Assembly: GCF_000332275.1 (NCBI RefSeq)
Contig: NZ_CM001776.1
Coordinates: 930,001-994,000, forward strand
Source: Synechococcus sp. PCC 7336
GTDB lineage: Bacteria > Cyanobacteriota > Cyanobacteriia > Thermostichales > PCC-7336
Length of the DNA stretch: 64,000 bases
Reading direction: 5' to 3'
Shown here one piece after another: positions 22,851 through 36,333 of this stretch. Numbering within the stretch: the first letter of the stretch is position 1; each line of letters begins with the position of its first letter. The notes under the pieces are model-generated. The model made no database searches. It saw only the letters and a list, made by a program, of their open reading frames with translations, and was not told the origin of the DNA. Position numbers and translations under genes: made by a program.

Positions 22851-23792
22851 TTACATATTCGCGCCGCCCACAACCTCCAGAATCTCCTGGGTAATACTCG
22901 CTTGACGAGCCTTGTTATAGCTCAAATTAAGCGTTGAAATGAGCTCTTTAGCATTATCGCTGGCATTGTTCATGGCCGTCATCCGACAGGCCAATTCACT
23001 CGCTGCCGACTCCTGCAACGCCCGCAAAAGCTGGCTTTCGGTGTAAAGAGGCAAGAGAGCATCCAAAATCTGTGTCGGAGCCTGTTCGAAGATCGTGTCC
23101 TGAGGGGCGGGGGACAGGTCAACATCAACAATATCGCGCTCGACGGTAAATTTCCCCTGACGAACCAACATCCTGAACACTTCATCCTGCTGGTTTTGCA
23201 ACACCTCGACAGACATCGGCAATAGCGTCTGTAAGACAGGGCGAGAGCTAATGAGCGAGACAAAGCGAGTGTAAATCAACTCGACTCGATCGATCTTGCC
23301 CGCAACAAATGCCGCCATCAGCGAATCGGCAATGTCACCCGCTTCAGAAGCGATCGGGATCTGCTCTAGGCCGATGAAGGTTTTAGCCGGAGTAACACCG
23401 CGACGCTTGAAATACTGCACGGCCTTGCGACCGACTAAAAAGTACTCGCACTCAATCCCCTCATCCGCCAACTCCGCAGCCCGCTGCTCGGTTTTCTTGA
23501 GGACGTTGATGTTGTAGGCACCGCACAAACCGCGATCGCCCGACACCACCAACAGACCCACCTTCTTGACAGGGCGCTGCTCCAGCAGGGGCAGCTCCAC
23601 ATCCTCCATTTCCAAGCGCGTCTGCAAGCGGAAGAAGACCTGTGCCAATCGATCGGCAAACGGACGAGATGCATTCACCTGCTCTTGTGCCCGCCTCACC
23701 TTAGCCGCAGCCACCAACCGCATTGCTTCGGTGATCTTGCGAGTGTTTTTGACAGACTTAATGCGATCGCGAATAGCCTTCAGATTCGACAT
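22851..23792 (-). CDS. atpG: ATP synthase gamma subunit
   Basis: A 313-residue central rotor stalk of F1. The N-terminal helix [20 protein letters not shown] and the C-terminal helix ending LEVVGGANM are those of the family. It includes the cyanobacterial/chloroplast-type insertion around residues 195-230 but without the redox-regulated cysteine pair of plants. Last gene of the atp operon (called atpC in some cyanobacterial nomenclatures), 50 bp after atpA. Confidence 0.95.
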   Translation of the reverse strand: MSNLKAIRDRIKSVKNTRKITEAMRLVAAAKVRRAQEQVNASRPFADRLAQVFFRLQTRLEMEDVELPLLEQRPVKKVGLLVVSGDRGLCGAYNINVLKKTEQRAAELADEGIECEYFLVGRKAVQYFKRRGVTPAKTFIGLEQIPIASEAGDIADSLMAAFVAGKIDRVELIYTRFVSLISSRPVLQTLLPMSVEVLQNQQDEVFRMLVRQGKFTVERDIVDVDLSPAPQDTIFEQAPTQILDALLPLYTESQLLRALQESAASELACRMTAMNNASDNAKELISTLNLSYNKARQASITQEILEVVGGANM

Positions 23793-23842
23793 GACAGGTC
23801 TTCCTGATAGGTAACAAATTAGGCGGTTGAATGATTGGAGGG

Positions 23843-25390
<1,548 letters not shown>

Positions 25391-25438
25391 TCAACATAGT
25401 TAGGGGTCAACACAGTTAGAAATGTGTGAGAAATATAG

Positions 25439-25984
25439 TTAAGAAAGCTGGTAGGCCAAGCGGCGCAACTGACCGCGCAAACTGGCATCAATCACCTGAG
25501 AGCCAACGCGGATAATGACGCCCCCAATCAGTTCGGGGTCCACCTTTGCCTGCAGCTCTACGCCTTCCGCTTGGGAAATCTGCCTGACGCGCTCGATGAC
25601 GGACTGTTTTTGAGCATCACTCAGCTCGGTTGCAGAGGTCACTTCAGCCAAGGCGATTTTCTGTAGCTTGCGCTGCAGCGCTAGATAGCCATCGCAGACC
25701 TGGCGCAGAAAGAAAATGCGGCGGCGATCGGCCAACAGGTTGAGGATATTCAGCACGAATGGCTGCACCTTACCTTCGAATGCTTGTTGTAACAGGGATT
25801 TCTTGTTGTCAGTCGGAACCAGAGGATTTCCCAAGAACGCTTCTAGCTCGGAACTGGCATCGAGCACAGAGAGGATGCCGCGAGCGTCTTCGCCAAACTC
25901 GTTCACGAGGTTTTGTTCCTTAGCGATGGAGAGCATGGCTTCGGAATAGGGCGCGGCAATTTGTTGGGCAATATTGCCAGACAT
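25439..25984 (-). CDS. atpH: ATP synthase delta subunit
   Basis: A 181-residue OSCP/delta subunit that joins F1 to the peripheral stalk. The N-terminal helical bundle (YSEAMLSIAKEQNLVNEF) and the C-terminal VDPELIGGVIIRVGSQVIDA signature are present. The start is 1 bp after the atpF stop, so the two are translationally coupled. Confidence 0.94.
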   Translation of the reverse strand: MSGNIAQQIAAPYSEAMLSIAKEQNLVNEFGEDARGILSVLDASSELEAFLGNPLVPTDNKKSLLQQAFEGKVQPFVLNILNLLADRRRIFFLRQVCDGYLALQRKLQKIALAEVTSATELSDAQKQSVIERVRQISQAEGVELQAKVDPELIGGVIIRVGSQVIDASLRGQLRRLAYQLS

Positions 25985-25985
25985 C

Positions 25986-26498
25986 TTACTGTCCTCCCAA
26001 TAACTGAATACTGCTGTCGATCAAGCGGGACTGAGCGTCGTCGGTCAAGCGGCTCGGTAATTCGCGCTCGACCTCTTCGAGGGCTTGTTTCACCACTTGG
26101 CGGCGCAGTTGGGCAATGACGCGATCGCGTTCGGCAGCAATTTCTTTATCGGCAGCAGCCCTGAGCTTTTCGATGTCGCCATCCACCTTGCCGAGAATCT
26201 CGGCACGCAAGGCAGCAGCCGTTTCTTTCGCTTGCTCCAGGATGGTTTCTCCCTTTTGCTGAGCCATGGCAAGATTTTGCTTTTGTTGATTGAGCTCTGC
26301 CAGTGCTTGCTTTTTGGCCTGCTCTGACTCTTCAATCGCCTTGACAACGGCAGACCTGCGCTCGGTCAAAATATTTGAGATCGTGGTTCGACCCAGATAA
26401 ATTAGCAGGCCCAAGATAATAGCAATATTAATGATATTGCTGTCGAGAATATCGAATTCCAACCCAAATCCAGTAGATGACGCAAGCAGCATCCTCAA
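25986..26498 (-). CDS. atpF: ATP synthase subunit b
   Basis: A 170-residue peripheral stalk subunit: one N-terminal membrane helix (IINIAIILGLLIYLG, about 23-37) followed by a long charged coiled coil. It pairs with b' as a heterodimer in photosynthetic bacteria. Thirteen bases separate it from atpF2. Confidence 0.94.
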   Translation of the reverse strand: MRMLLASSTGFGLEFDILDSNIINIAIILGLLIYLGRTTISNILTERRSAVVKAIEESEQAKKQALAELNQQKQNLAMAQQKGETILEQAKETAAALRAEILGKVDGDIEKLRAAADKEIAAERDRVIAQLRRQVVKQALEEVERELPSRLTDDAQSRLIDSSIQLLGGQ

Positions 26499-26511
26499 GT
26501 CTCCTATTTAC

Positions 26512-26988
26512 TTATGCGGCACCTAACAACTTTTCAGTCACCTGACTGCTCAAGTCAGTCACCTGAGCTTCTAAGACTTCTAGTGCAGCATTCTTCTCGG
26601 CTTCAATCGCCTGCCGAGCTTCTTGCACTCTGGCTTGGGCTTCTTGCTGGGCGGCAAGCACTTGTTGATTGCGCAGTGCAGTCGCTTCGGCTTCTGCATC
26701 CGAGATCAGGGATTGGGCTGCCAATCGAGCTCGGGCAGCTTCCTGTTTGTATTTCTCGGCCAAAGACTGAGATTCCGCCAGCTTTACTTTCGCATCCGCT
26801 GCCGTGTCGCGCACGTAATCGTTGCGTTCGTCGATTGCGTCTGTCAGAGGGCCGAAGAAGGTTACTTTCAAAACCGCCATCAGCAGTAAGAACTCGGCCA
26901 CAATAATCGGGAGTGTGGCGTCGAATCCAAACAGACTGGCTTCCTGTTCGACCGCTTCAGTTGCAACGATTAAAGACCAGTGAATCAT
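26512..26988 (-). CDS. atpF2: ATP synthase subunit b'
   Basis: A 158-residue second peripheral stalk subunit: a membrane helix near residues 26-45 (LPIIVAEFLLLMAVLKVTFF) and a long Ala/Glu/Gln coiled coil. ATG 26988 is preferred; a GTG five codons upstream (27003) is possible. Called atpG in some cyanobacterial annotations. Confidence 0.92.
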   Translation of the reverse strand: MIHWSLIVATEAVEQEASLFGFDATLPIIVAEFLLLMAVLKVTFFGPLTDAIDERNDYVRDTAADAKVKLAESQSLAEKYKQEAARARLAAQSLISDAEAEATALRNQQVLAAQQEAQARVQEARQAIEAEKNAALEVLEAQVTDLSSQVTEKLLGAA

Positions 26989-27024
26989 GTTTTTCGAGGG
27001 CACTAAAGTTGCTAGGGAAAGGGC

Positions 27025-27060
27025 ACCCAGAGACGATCGGCCGAGGCCCAGCCTCTGGGT
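27025..27060 (-). promoter_or_regulatory. Stem-loop between atpE and atpF2
   Basis: ACCCAGAG (27025-27032) and CTCTGGGT (27053-27060) form an 8-bp stem over a 20-base loop, 17 bp after the atpE stop codon. Placed here it could block exonucleases or partly terminate transcription, raising c-subunit output relative to downstream genes, which matches the 13-15 copies of c per complex. No T-run on the minus strand, so processing or stabilisation is likelier than termination. Confidence 0.5.
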
Positions 27061-27077
27061 ACCGGATAGGGCGAAAT

Positions 27078-27365
<288 letters not shown>

Positions 27366-27460
27366 TTAATGTAACGTGGTCGGAATTGTTAGCAGAGAGC
27401 ACTAACAAACTTGTCGGGGGAATGGATGAGAGAACGCCAAGTCGATCGCGACAGTCTCAT

Positions 27461-28210
27461 CTAGTCGTGGTGTTCTCCACCGTGTCCCTCCAAAGCTTCC
27501 CCGATATAGTTGGCACTCAGGGTCGCAAAAATCAAAGCTTGAATGGCCCCCGTAAACAGGAAGAGAATCATCAGAGGTACCGGAATGAAGAGAGGTACCA
27601 GCAAAACAATCACAGCGATAACCAATTCCTCAGCCAGAATATTTCCGAACAGGCGGAAGCTGAGGGAAAGGGGCTTGGTCAGATCTTCCAGGATGTTAAT
27701 GGGCAGCAGAATTGGGGTGGGTTCGATATACTTTTTGAAATATCCGAAGCCTTTTTTACGAATTCCGGCGTAAAAGTAGGTCACGCTCGTCAACAAGGCC
27801 AAACCCAATGTGGTGTTGATGTCGTTGGTGGGGGAAGCAAGTTCGCCTTCCGGCAGAGTAATAAACTTCCAGGGGAAGAGGTTACCCATCCAGTTGGAGA
27901 CAAAGATGAACAGGAAGAGCGTGCCGACATAGGGCACCCAAGCCCGATATTCTTTTTCCCCAATTTGGGATTTCGCTAACCCTTGAACGAACTCTAGGGT
28001 GTATTCCAAAAAGTTTTGCGGTCCGGTCGGAACGCGCTCGATGCTGCGGGTACCCCAGAACACTAAGCCGAGGATGATAGCGATCGCAATCCAACTGCCG
28101 ATCAAGACCTGACCGTGGATCGTATAGCTTCCCAGTTGCCAGTAGAGATGGTAGCCCACTTCGAGTTCGGCAAAGGGCAAGAGCTGGGATTGGAGGACAA
28201 AGTCAATCAT
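27461..28210 (-). CDS. atpB: ATP synthase subunit a
   Basis: A 249-residue membrane subunit forming the proton channels against the c-ring. [20 protein letters not shown] (about 190-209) carries the essential Arg. It has five to six membrane helices. ATG overlaps the atpI stop by four bases. The 27345-27460 gap before atpE is longer than elsewhere in the operon but shows no obvious promoter. Confidence 0.96.
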   Translation of the reverse strand: MIDFVLQSQLLPFAELEVGYHLYWQLGSYTIHGQVLIGSWIAIAIILGLVFWGTRSIERVPTGPQNFLEYTLEFVQGLAKSQIGEKEYRAWVPYVGTLFLFIFVSNWMGNLFPWKFITLPEGELASPTNDINTTLGLALLTSVTYFYAGIRKKGFGYFKKYIEPTPILLPINILEDLTKPLSLSFRLFGNILAEELVIAVIVLLVPLFIPVPLMILFLFTGAIQALIFATLSANYIGEALEGHGGEHHD

Positions 28211-28680
28211 GGAATATCGGACTTCCGAGACGGGACCAGCGTTTGAATTGCATACACAAATAAGGCCGCTTTGTAGGTCATGAACCCAAAGAAGATGGGT
28301 AAAACCTCAAGGGATTCTACGCGAGTGGCAACAACAATTAGGGCAGCGAACAATACGAGGCGATTGGGACCCCCCAACCTTCGATTTGACGGCCCCAACC
28401 GAGCCACGCCTTTAGCCAACATCCGAAAATAAACTAAGCCAAAGACAGCACCCAGCCCGTAATTCGCGACTATATTGAATGGGTAAATCCAAGCAATGGA
28501 TAGGGCGATAACAATACTGCAAGCCAACGTCGTGACTAGCAGTTGCTGGGTAAGTTGGCTGTATTCTCCCCCCGCTTGCATCCGATCGAGTGGCGGTGCC
28601 GTTTCGGAAGGAGACTCGGTCGAACTGGCATCCGCAGATATCAGTTCGGGCTCAGCCTCGATAGATTCAGAGTGACTCAT
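28207..28680 (-). CDS. atpI: ATP synthase protein I (AtpI-like)
   Basis: A 157-residue accessory membrane protein with an acidic, Ser-rich N-terminus and four hydrophobic segments in the second two-thirds (for example [20 protein letters not shown]). AtpI-type proteins assist c-ring assembly or Mg2+ supply and stand first in the operon. ATG 28680 ([10 protein letters not shown]) is preferred over the much longer open frame from 28902, whose extra residues are not membrane-protein-like. Confidence 0.82.
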   Translation of the reverse strand: MSHSESIEAEPELISADASSTESPSETAPPLDRMQAGGEYSQLTQQLLVTTLACSIVIALSIAWIYPFNIVANYGLGAVFGLVYFRMLAKGVARLGPSNRRLGGPNRLVLFAALIVVATRVESLEVLPIFFGFMTYKAALFVYAIQTLVPSRKSDIP

Positions 28681-29086
28681 ATATCCACTCAGACCTACTT
28701 TGATGAGATTTCGGAGATGAGATTTCGGATTTGCCCGAGAGAAAACAAATGACTCTAGAGCAGCCGACCCCGTTGCGATGCAACGGTCAACTCGTGCCAG
28801 AAGAGCACGGCGACCGCTACTTAACATATCACAATAAGTATTTATGCTTACTGCAAATGTCGAGCGATGATGCCTCAAACGATCGCAATCTCCGATTTTC
28901 ATCGCTGAAACCAGATGAGCAATCGGCTCAATCCCTTGTGTGGCCTAGTAGCGCGAGATTGGCGTTAACGCTTCAATAGGAGTTTATCATCAAGCGGGAG
29001 CGGTCTACGTCCGAATCAAAAGAATTCCTAAACTACACATTGAGTAAAGTTTCGTGTCAAAAAAGACTGTCATCTTAGCGTTTGCT
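28681..29086. other. Intergenic region upstream of the atp operon
   Basis: About 400 bp between the methyltransferase gene (ending 29087) and atpI. It must hold the atp operon promoter on the minus strand, and it is locally A+T-rich around 28820-28860 and 28980-29060. I cannot point to a specific -10/-35 pair with confidence. No gene is seen. Confidence 0.5.
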
Positions 29087-30310
29087 TCAAATAGCTTCAA
29101 GCAGCAGCACTTGCGATCGCCACAGTTGCATTAACTCTTCTGCCGTGGGAGGTTCGTCGAGTGCGGCACGGAGCTCGGCTACAGTGCGCTGGCCGTCTGC
29201 CGCTTGCAGAAAAGCGTAGGCTGACTCGGAAAGTTGGACCGATTCGAAATTGTAGTTGAGCAGTGTCGTACCGGGCCAATACCAGAGACAGGGACTGCGG
29301 TGGGCGATCGCCGCTTTCGAGTTCTCTGCCGTCCAGTCGAACTTCGGTAGGGGGGGCTTGGCGAGATAAAACTCATAATGGGCATTGACGGGATCCAGCA
29401 GTTCCACTAAGCGGTATTGCTGCTGGCGATCGAGCTGTTGGGCTCGGGCGAGTAATTCGGGGCGATCGCCCAGCAGGCGATCGAGATTCCAAAATTGGGG
29501 ATTAGAAAAGCGGACGAACTCCAAACCGGAGGTTTCGATCCAGGCAAACAGACTATTGCAGTTATAGTCCACCTCTTGAGGGTGGAGGTACATGTCGGCA
29601 AAGTTTTCATCCGCTCGATTCTCGCCCGCCCAGCGTGCTTTCTCTTGAGAGACGATGCGGTTGTTCTCGGGCAGGATCTCGAAGAGTTGGCGTCCGGCCT
29701 GCAAGCCGGCTTGCAGTTGCTCCACCGTCTCCATGTTGGCGGACTCATCCCCTGCCACCAACAGTCGCAGGGCTTGCTGCATCAGGCGAATTTCCCAGCG
29801 GCCCAGCTCGCCGTAGACAAAGACGTGCATAATGCCGCCGGTCGCCAACTTGTCTGCCAGTGCTTTGAGACCAGCAGTGGGGTCGGGCAAGTGGTGCAGG
29901 ACGCCGACACAGTTAATGAAATCAAAGCTGCCGGGAATTTGCTCTACATCGTAGAGACTGAGGTGGCGGAATTCGACCGGGGGAGACCCGGACTTGTGGC
30001 AGCGCTCTCGGGCGATCGCTAGGGCATTGGCACTCAGGTCAATGGCCCATTTTTCGGCCTCGGGATTCTGGTGAGCGATGTATTCGGTGCCGCAGCCAGA
30101 GCCGCAGCCCGCATCCAGAATGCGCGGTTTTTTTGGATAGGGATAGCCCCCCGTGCAAAAGGAATAGGCTTGGGGCCAACTCCAGCGCCAGTTAAAGCCT
30201 GGAGGTTCGCCCCCCGCAATCGGCTCGCCGGGGAAGGGAAAGCGATCGTAAAGTTGTTGCACTCGGGCGGTGACGCGATCGGCAGAGTCTGGGGGGGCGG
30301 GATTGACCAT
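29087..30310 (-). CDS. Class I SAM-dependent methyltransferase
   Basis: A 407-residue protein. Residues about 65-180 are a Rossmann methyltransferase domain with motif I ILDAGCGSGCGTEYIA, the acidic WAIDLSANAL and the post-I CVGVLHHLPDP. The C-terminal 200 residues match the extension seen in a cyanobacterial family of such enzymes; the last 50 resemble a small helical partner domain. The substrate is unknown. ATG 30310 (MVNPAPPDSA) is the likely start; the open frame reaches 30394. It stands alone, 400 bp upstream of the atp operon and in the same direction. Confidence 0.82.
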   Translation of the reverse strand: MVNPAPPDSADRVTARVQQLYDRFPFPGEPIAGGEPPGFNWRWSWPQAYSFCTGGYPYPKKPRILDAGCGSGCGTEYIAHQNPEAEKWAIDLSANALAIARERCHKSGSPPVEFRHLSLYDVEQIPGSFDFINCVGVLHHLPDPTAGLKALADKLATGGIMHVFVYGELGRWEIRLMQQALRLLVAGDESANMETVEQLQAGLQAGRQLFEILPENNRIVSQEKARWAGENRADENFADMYLHPQEVDYNCNSLFAWIETSGLEFVRFSNPQFWNLDRLLGDRPELLARAQQLDRQQQYRLVELLDPVNAHYEFYLAKPPLPKFDWTAENSKAAIAHRSPCLWYWPGTTLLNYNFESVQLSESAYAFLQAADGQRTVAELRAALDEPPTAEELMQLWRSQVLLLEAI

Positions 30311-30431
30311 GGGGATTGAAATGGGGTAGACAAAATGTGCTGCACGGAGGAGTGGGCGCAGCACATTGGAGATTACCATTCGGGCTTTCACCAACGGTGT
30401 GAAGCCTTATGAATTGGCAGGGCTCGACAGC

Positions 30432-31094
30432 TTAGTTGGGGCTGCTAAAGGGATTGTCGTAGGGGGTATCCACAAAGCCCAGTTCGAATAATTGATTGTA
30501 GGCCCGTACCCCCAAGTCGCGGGTGGGGCCTTGACTGGAGATGACTTGTACGAGCTGGGCCACGGCTTCTTCGGCTTTGTTATCGGCACGATAAACAATG
30601 GCCAATTCAAATGCCACTTCATCCCGCGACTGGGCTGCCTCGCGAGCTAAGCCCCTGAGAGAATCGGAAATGCGATTGTCGATACCGGCAAAGCTGCGGG
30701 ACAGCTCTTGGTAGTAGTTGGAGCGGGTATTAAAGGCGTTAAATGTCTCCTCTAGCAGCTCTGCTGCTCTAGCAAAATTCTGCGCGTCTGTGGCGGTGTT
30801 GGCCTGCTCTAACAACAGCTCCGCCCGTCGGAAACTGAGGTTACTGCCAGCTTGTTCGAGGGCACGAAATTGTTGGGGATCGGGAATTTCTTCCGCTTGA
30901 GCGAATAAGACTGGCGAGGCGGAAGGGGGTTCGACATCTGCCAGTACCTGCGCTGCCGACGTGCTCCAGCCCAAACTGACAGTGGCAGCGGCGATCGCGA
31001 TCGCCATGTGGCGAAGGGGAGTGACTGACAAGTGAGAACGGGATCTATTGGCTGCCTCGCGACAGGACTCTAGCAAACGCATACGAAACTCCAA
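30432..31094 (-). CDS. Exported cyanobacterial protein with TPR-like helices
   Basis: A 220-residue protein. A basic N-terminus and a hydrophobic stretch (MAIAIAAATVSLGWSTSAAQ, about 30-49) form a signal peptide. The mature part is helical, with repeats such as FARAAELLEETFNAFNTR and AVAQLVQVISSQGPTR resembling TPR units. No enzyme motif is seen. It probably lies in the periplasm or lumen. Its function is unknown; the family appears restricted to cyanobacteria. It stands between the methyltransferase and groESL, all on the minus strand. Confidence 0.65.
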   Translation of the reverse strand: MEFRMRLLESCREAANRSRSHLSVTPLRHMAIAIAAATVSLGWSTSAAQVLADVEPPSASPVLFAQAEEIPDPQQFRALEQAGSNLSFRRAELLLEQANTATDAQNFARAAELLEETFNAFNTRSNYYQELSRSFAGIDNRISDSLRGLAREAAQSRDEVAFELAIVYRADNKAEEAVAQLVQVISSQGPTRDLGVRAYNQLFELGFVDTPYDNPFSSPN

Positions 31095-31242
31095 CCGTTA
31101 TGTGAACGCTTCAACAAAAACTTTTGGGAGGGGGACGCGATCGCCATCGCTCGGGCATCGGCCTTCTCTAGCAATCCGTATCCTATCATCCAGTTTCATT
31201 CCGGGCTGCTGCGATCGCGCGGGTGTGTCAGCGGCACGAGAC

Positions 31243-31274
31243 AACCGCCGAAATCGCTAGCGATTTCGGCGGTT
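31243..31274 (-). terminator. Perfect 32-bp palindrome downstream of groEL
   Basis: AACCGCCGAAATCGCT (31243-31258) is followed by its exact reverse complement, giving a 16-bp stem with no loop; in RNA it would fold with a small terminal loop. It lies about 80 bp past the groEL stop and before the next minus-strand gene. There is no T-run, so it is either a factor-dependent/processing terminator or a stabilising stem. Confidence 0.55.
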
Positions 31275-31355
31275 ATGTACCATCTGGCGGGCAGCCGCTC
31301 AACCGGCAAGACCGAGGAGAACGGCTCGTGCGCAGCTCGTACCCGTCAGGCCGAT

Positions 31356-33065
<1,710 letters not shown>

Positions 33066-33118
33066 TCAGCAGAGACAGCCATTCGGCCGAAGAATCGCGG
33101 TTTGAATGGGGTAGGGAT

Positions 33119-33430
33119 TTATTCCACAACTGCCAAAATATCTTTTGCCGCCAGCAGAATGTGCTCGGTATCTGCCAACTTGAGTTCGGTTCCAGCATAT
33201 TTGCTATAGAGCACTTTGCTGCCCACGGCGACTTCTGGGGGAACGCGATCGCCTTTATCGTTGAAGCTGCCGGGGCCGACAGCGACAACTTCACCCACTT
33301 GGGGCTTCTCTTTCGCCGCATCGGGCAGCAGGATGCCTCCAGCCGTCTTTTCCTCTTGGGGGGCGACTTTGAGTAAAACGCGATCGCCGAGGGGTTTGAG
33401 GGTGGAGGCAGACAAACTCAGACTAGCCAT
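33119..33430 (-). CDS. groES: 10-kDa co-chaperonin GroES
   Basis: A 103-residue lid of the GroEL cage: [20 protein letters not shown], the mobile loop around [14 protein letters not shown] and the C-terminal [15 protein letters not shown]. First gene of the groESL operon, 79 bp downstream of a perfect CIRCE operator. Confidence 0.98.
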   Translation of the reverse strand: MASLSLSASTLKPLGDRVLLKVAPQEEKTAGGILLPDAAKEKPQVGEVVAVGPGSFNDKGDRVPPEVAVGSKVLYSKYAGTELKLADTEHILLAAKDILAVVE

Positions 33431-33508
33431 ACTAGCAGGTGTTCCTCTTGGGTTTCAGTTCTGGTTTACCGGGCTGGACAGTACTGGTGACGACACAGAT
33501 CGTCCCGA

Positions 33509-33535
33509 TTAGCACTCTCCTGCTCCGAGTGCTAA
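33509..33535 (-). promoter_or_regulatory. CIRCE heat-shock operator
   Basis: TTAGCACTC (33509-33517), nine bases, GAGTGCTAA (33527-33535): an exact match to the CIRCE consensus bound by the HrcA repressor. It lies upstream of groES, so the operon is predicted to be repressed by HrcA at normal temperature and released on heat shock. hrcA itself is not in the window. Confidence 0.97.
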
Positions 33536-33633
33536 TGGTAGCTCACCCCCGCTAGCCAGTTCAACCGGATCGAGGCTAAGCCTAGGGTGCGAATATCCGC
33601 ACCCCGAGAGCTTTTAGTGTCATCAATAGATCG

Positions 33634-33879
33634 CTATTGCGAAAACCGATCGCGTTGTTTCCGCATCCAGCTCCAAGCACCGCTAGCTAAGGCCCCCGCC
33701 ATAATCAGCCCGAGGATGGGCTGAAACAGAGGTTGCCACAACTGCATCCACAGGTCGTATCCCAACGACATCCCTGCAAACGCCCCAGCGACAGCAACGG
33801 CAAACCAGGCAAAGCTGGCTAACGCGGCAAAAATAGCGAAACTGAGAATGCGATCGATCGCCTGCTTAAGGGCTTGCAT
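33634..33879 (-). CDS. Small membrane protein
   Basis: An 81-residue protein with two hydrophobic helices (about 12-35, FAIFAALASFAWFAVAVAGA, and about 52-70, FQPILGLIMAGALASGAW) and a basic end RKQRDRF. Its start overlaps the 3' end of the D,D-carboxypeptidase gene by 14 bp, so the two are cotranscribed. Function unknown. Confidence 0.65.
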   Translation of the reverse strand: MQALKQAIDRILSFAIFAALASFAWFAVAVAGAFAGMSLGYDLWMQLWQPLFQPILGLIMAGALASGAWSWMRKQRDRFSQ

Positions 33880-35149
33880 GGGCCTGTGGGGAATTCAAAT
33901 CTACAGACACTTGTAACATTTCCCGCAACAACTGGCTCTGCAGTTGGCGCACTGCGTAGATATCCCAGCCCTGGTTGAGCAGGACAAAATAGGTGCCGTC
34001 TGGCAGCGTCCCCGCCAATGTGGTGACGCTGTTGAGGGTGCCGGTTTTCGCAGCAATACCGTGGGGAACATTGCGGTTGGAGAGGGTACCGGGATCGATC
34101 CCGGAGACCGGCAGCCAATCGTGCAGGCTTAAGCCACCCGCTGCCGCTCTCTCGTCCAGGGCCTGCAAGATGGCCACAACAGCTCTGGCAGAAAAGCGAT
34201 TGTCCCGTCCCAAGCCGGAGGCAGTCACCACCTGCATTTCGCGGGCGGGCAGGTAGGGGCTCACTTTGTCCGATAGCACCGAGATGCCCCCCAAACGATT
34301 GGCTAACATATCGGCCATAACGTTATTGCTGTAGGTGTTGAGGGCTTTGAGAATTTCCGTCAGCGATCGCGAGGGATGCTCGAATAGCGGCTGGGCTTCT
34401 GGGGGCAGGGCCGCAAGCGTCTGAATTCCCCCAGAGAAGCTGACTGCAGGAGCGCGAACATTGGCGCGATCGCTGGCCCATTGCTGAAACTGATGGCGCG
34501 CTTCCAGGGGCCAGAGCGACTCGTGCATGCCCCAGCGCAAGAGCTCGGCGGAGGTGGACAGATTGGGATAAAAGTTCATGTAGAAGGGGGTCACCACCTG
34601 AAAATCGCCCGCGATGTGGCGAATGCCCAACGCGCCAATTTGCGATCCCAGCTCAAAGCTGTCTTCCCAAACAAAATAGGGATCGCCATCCCCCGCCACA
34701 ATCAGGTCGCCGTACAAAACATCCTCTCGCAGCTCCCCGGTGGCATAAATTTTGGTCGTAAACCGATGGTTGGGCTCCCACGTCTCCAGTGCCGCTAGGG
34801 AGGTGGCCAATTTGGTCACTGAAGCGGCAGGCAACATCAGAGTCGGTTGATGAACCGCCAGTTCGCGCCCGCGAGCATCCACAAACAGCACCCCCTGCCA
34901 GGTGCGATCGAAACCGCGAGCCTGCAGGCGATCGAGAAACCGATTGACCGCAGCTCGATATGCTGGCGAGACGGGGGGCAAGTCCTCTGCCGAGACACTT
35001 GGCGGAGACACCAGTCGCTCTACCGTCGGTTGCTCTGCCGGTGGGAACTCTGCCGATCGCACCCACGGCGTTGGCGATGCCCCCCACCCCAGTAGTCCTG
35101 CAACTGCGGCCAAGCCAACGCCAACCGTTCCTATCCATATCCAGCGCAT
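33866..35149 (-). CDS. dacB: D-alanyl-D-alanine carboxypeptidase (PBP4 class, peptidase S13)
   Basis: A 427-residue exported penicillin-binding protein that trims peptidoglycan side chains. An N-terminal hydrophobic anchor or signal (about 4-22) is followed by the active-site motifs SVTK (S110, K113), YSNN (SxN) and KTGTLNS (KTG). AGDGDPYFV is the S13-family signature. It is shorter than E. coli PBP4. ATG 35149 (MRWIWIGTVG) follows GAGG at good spacing; the open frame extends to 35269. Confidence 0.9.
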   Translation of the reverse strand: MRWIWIGTVGVGLAAVAGLLGWGASPTPWVRSAEFPPAEQPTVERLVSPPSVSAEDLPPVSPAYRAAVNRFLDRLQARGFDRTWQGVLFVDARGRELAVHQPTLMLPAASVTKLATSLAALETWEPNHRFTTKIYATGELREDVLYGDLIVAGDGDPYFVWEDSFELGSQIGALGIRHIAGDFQVVTPFYMNFYPNLSTSAELLRWGMHESLWPLEARHQFQQWASDRANVRAPAVSFSGGIQTLAALPPEAQPLFEHPSRSLTEILKALNTYSNNVMADMLANRLGGISVLSDKVSPYLPAREMQVVTASGLGRDNRFSARAVVAILQALDERAAAGGLSLHDWLPVSGIDPGTLSNRNVPHGIAAKTGTLNSVTTLAGTLPDGTYFVLLNQGWDIYAVRQLQSQLLREMLQVSVDLNSPQAHASP

Positions 35150-35283
35150 ATCTGCCTCACCACCCCGAATTGCCCGACCCATATCTGAATTGACTGGACA
35201 TCCCCCATCGTTGCTGAATGGCAGGGGGTTGCGTCCGGCGTCAATTGTCTTCCGTTGCTGCGCAACCAATCGCGATCGCTACT

Positions 35284-36333
35284 CTAATCTGAAGATAATT
35301 TTGTCGCACCGAGTTTATCCTCGATCGCCTGCAAGCGCTTCTGAAGTTTGCGAACGGATGCAGCCAAATCCGGCAGTTTCCGCTGTACGGCTACTGTGCG
35401 TTTCCAATCGCGCGCTGCTTGGTGGGGATAGCCACCCACAACTGTATCCGAGGGCACGTCGGTGGAAATGCCAGTTTGGGCGGCAGCGATGACGCGATCG
35501 CCCAATTCGATATGGTCCGCCAGTCCCACCTGTCCGGCTAGCAAGACATTTCGACCCAACCTCGTTCCGCCCGCAATGCCCACTTGAGCGCACAGCAAGG
35601 TATGGGCTCCAATCGTCACGCCATGCCCCAACTGCACCAGATTGTCAATTTTAGTGCCTGCACCAATGCGAGTTTCCCCCACTGCCGGACGGTCGATCGC
35701 CGCGTTTGCACCCACTTCCACGCCGTCTTCCAAGACCACCCGTCCCGCTTGTAGCATCCGGTACCAACTGCCATCCGCTTGGGGCACGTAGCCAAACCCA
35801 TCGTCGCCAATACTGGCGCCGCTGTGGATGATACAGCGATCGCCCAATTGGGTGCGCTCGTGCAAGACGCAGTTGGCCAGCAAGACGCAGTCGCTGCCAA
35901 TCTCTACACCGGGATAAAGGGTGACATTGGCATGGATCTGGGTGCGATCGCCTAGCTTAACGCCGGACATGATCGCCGCATTGGCCCCAATGGCTACCTC
36001 GGCCCCTAACTCCACATCGGGGGCAACAACAGCACTGGGGTGAACGCCTGCCGCAGCCTGGTAGGGGCGGTAAAACCACTCGATCGCGCGGGCAAAGTCC
36101 AGGCGAGGATTGGGCGATCGCACCACCGCCAGCTCTGCAGGCACGGGGCTATCGAGGGCCACAAGGACAGCACTGGCCCGAGTTTGTTTGAGTAAGGGCA
36201 AATACTTGGCTTCACTGACAAAGCTGAGATCCCCCGCTCGGGCTGCCTCTAGAGCTGCAACACCTCGAATCTCGATCTCCCCCGAGCCTTCGCAATCACA
36301 CCCCAGACGCCTTGCAATCTCTGATAGCTGCAC
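35284..36333 (-). CDS. lpxD: UDP-3-O-acylglucosamine N-acyltransferase
   Basis: A 349-residue enzyme of lipid A synthesis that adds the second 3-hydroxyacyl chain. The N-terminal domain (LSEIARRLGCDCEGSGEIEI) is followed by a left-handed beta-helix of hexapeptide repeats (about 100-300), with the catalytic His in HSGASIGDDGFGY (about 235) and the C-terminal trimer helix. The start is GTG 36333, preceded by GGGAGG at about six bases. It marks a Gram-negative-type envelope. Confidence 0.93.
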   Translation of the reverse strand: MQLSEIARRLGCDCEGSGEIEIRGVAALEAARAGDLSFVSEAKYLPLLKQTRASAVLVALDSPVPAELAVVRSPNPRLDFARAIEWFYRPYQAAAGVHPSAVVAPDVELGAEVAIGANAAIMSGVKLGDRTQIHANVTLYPGVEIGSDCVLLANCVLHERTQLGDRCIIHSGASIGDDGFGYVPQADGSWYRMLQAGRVVLEDGVEVGANAAIDRPAVGETRIGAGTKIDNLVQLGHGVTIGAHTLLCAQVGIAGGTRLGRNVLLAGQVGLADHIELGDRVIAAAQTGISTDVPSDTVVGGYPHQAARDWKRTVAVQRKLPDLAASVRKLQKRLQAIEDKLGATKLSSD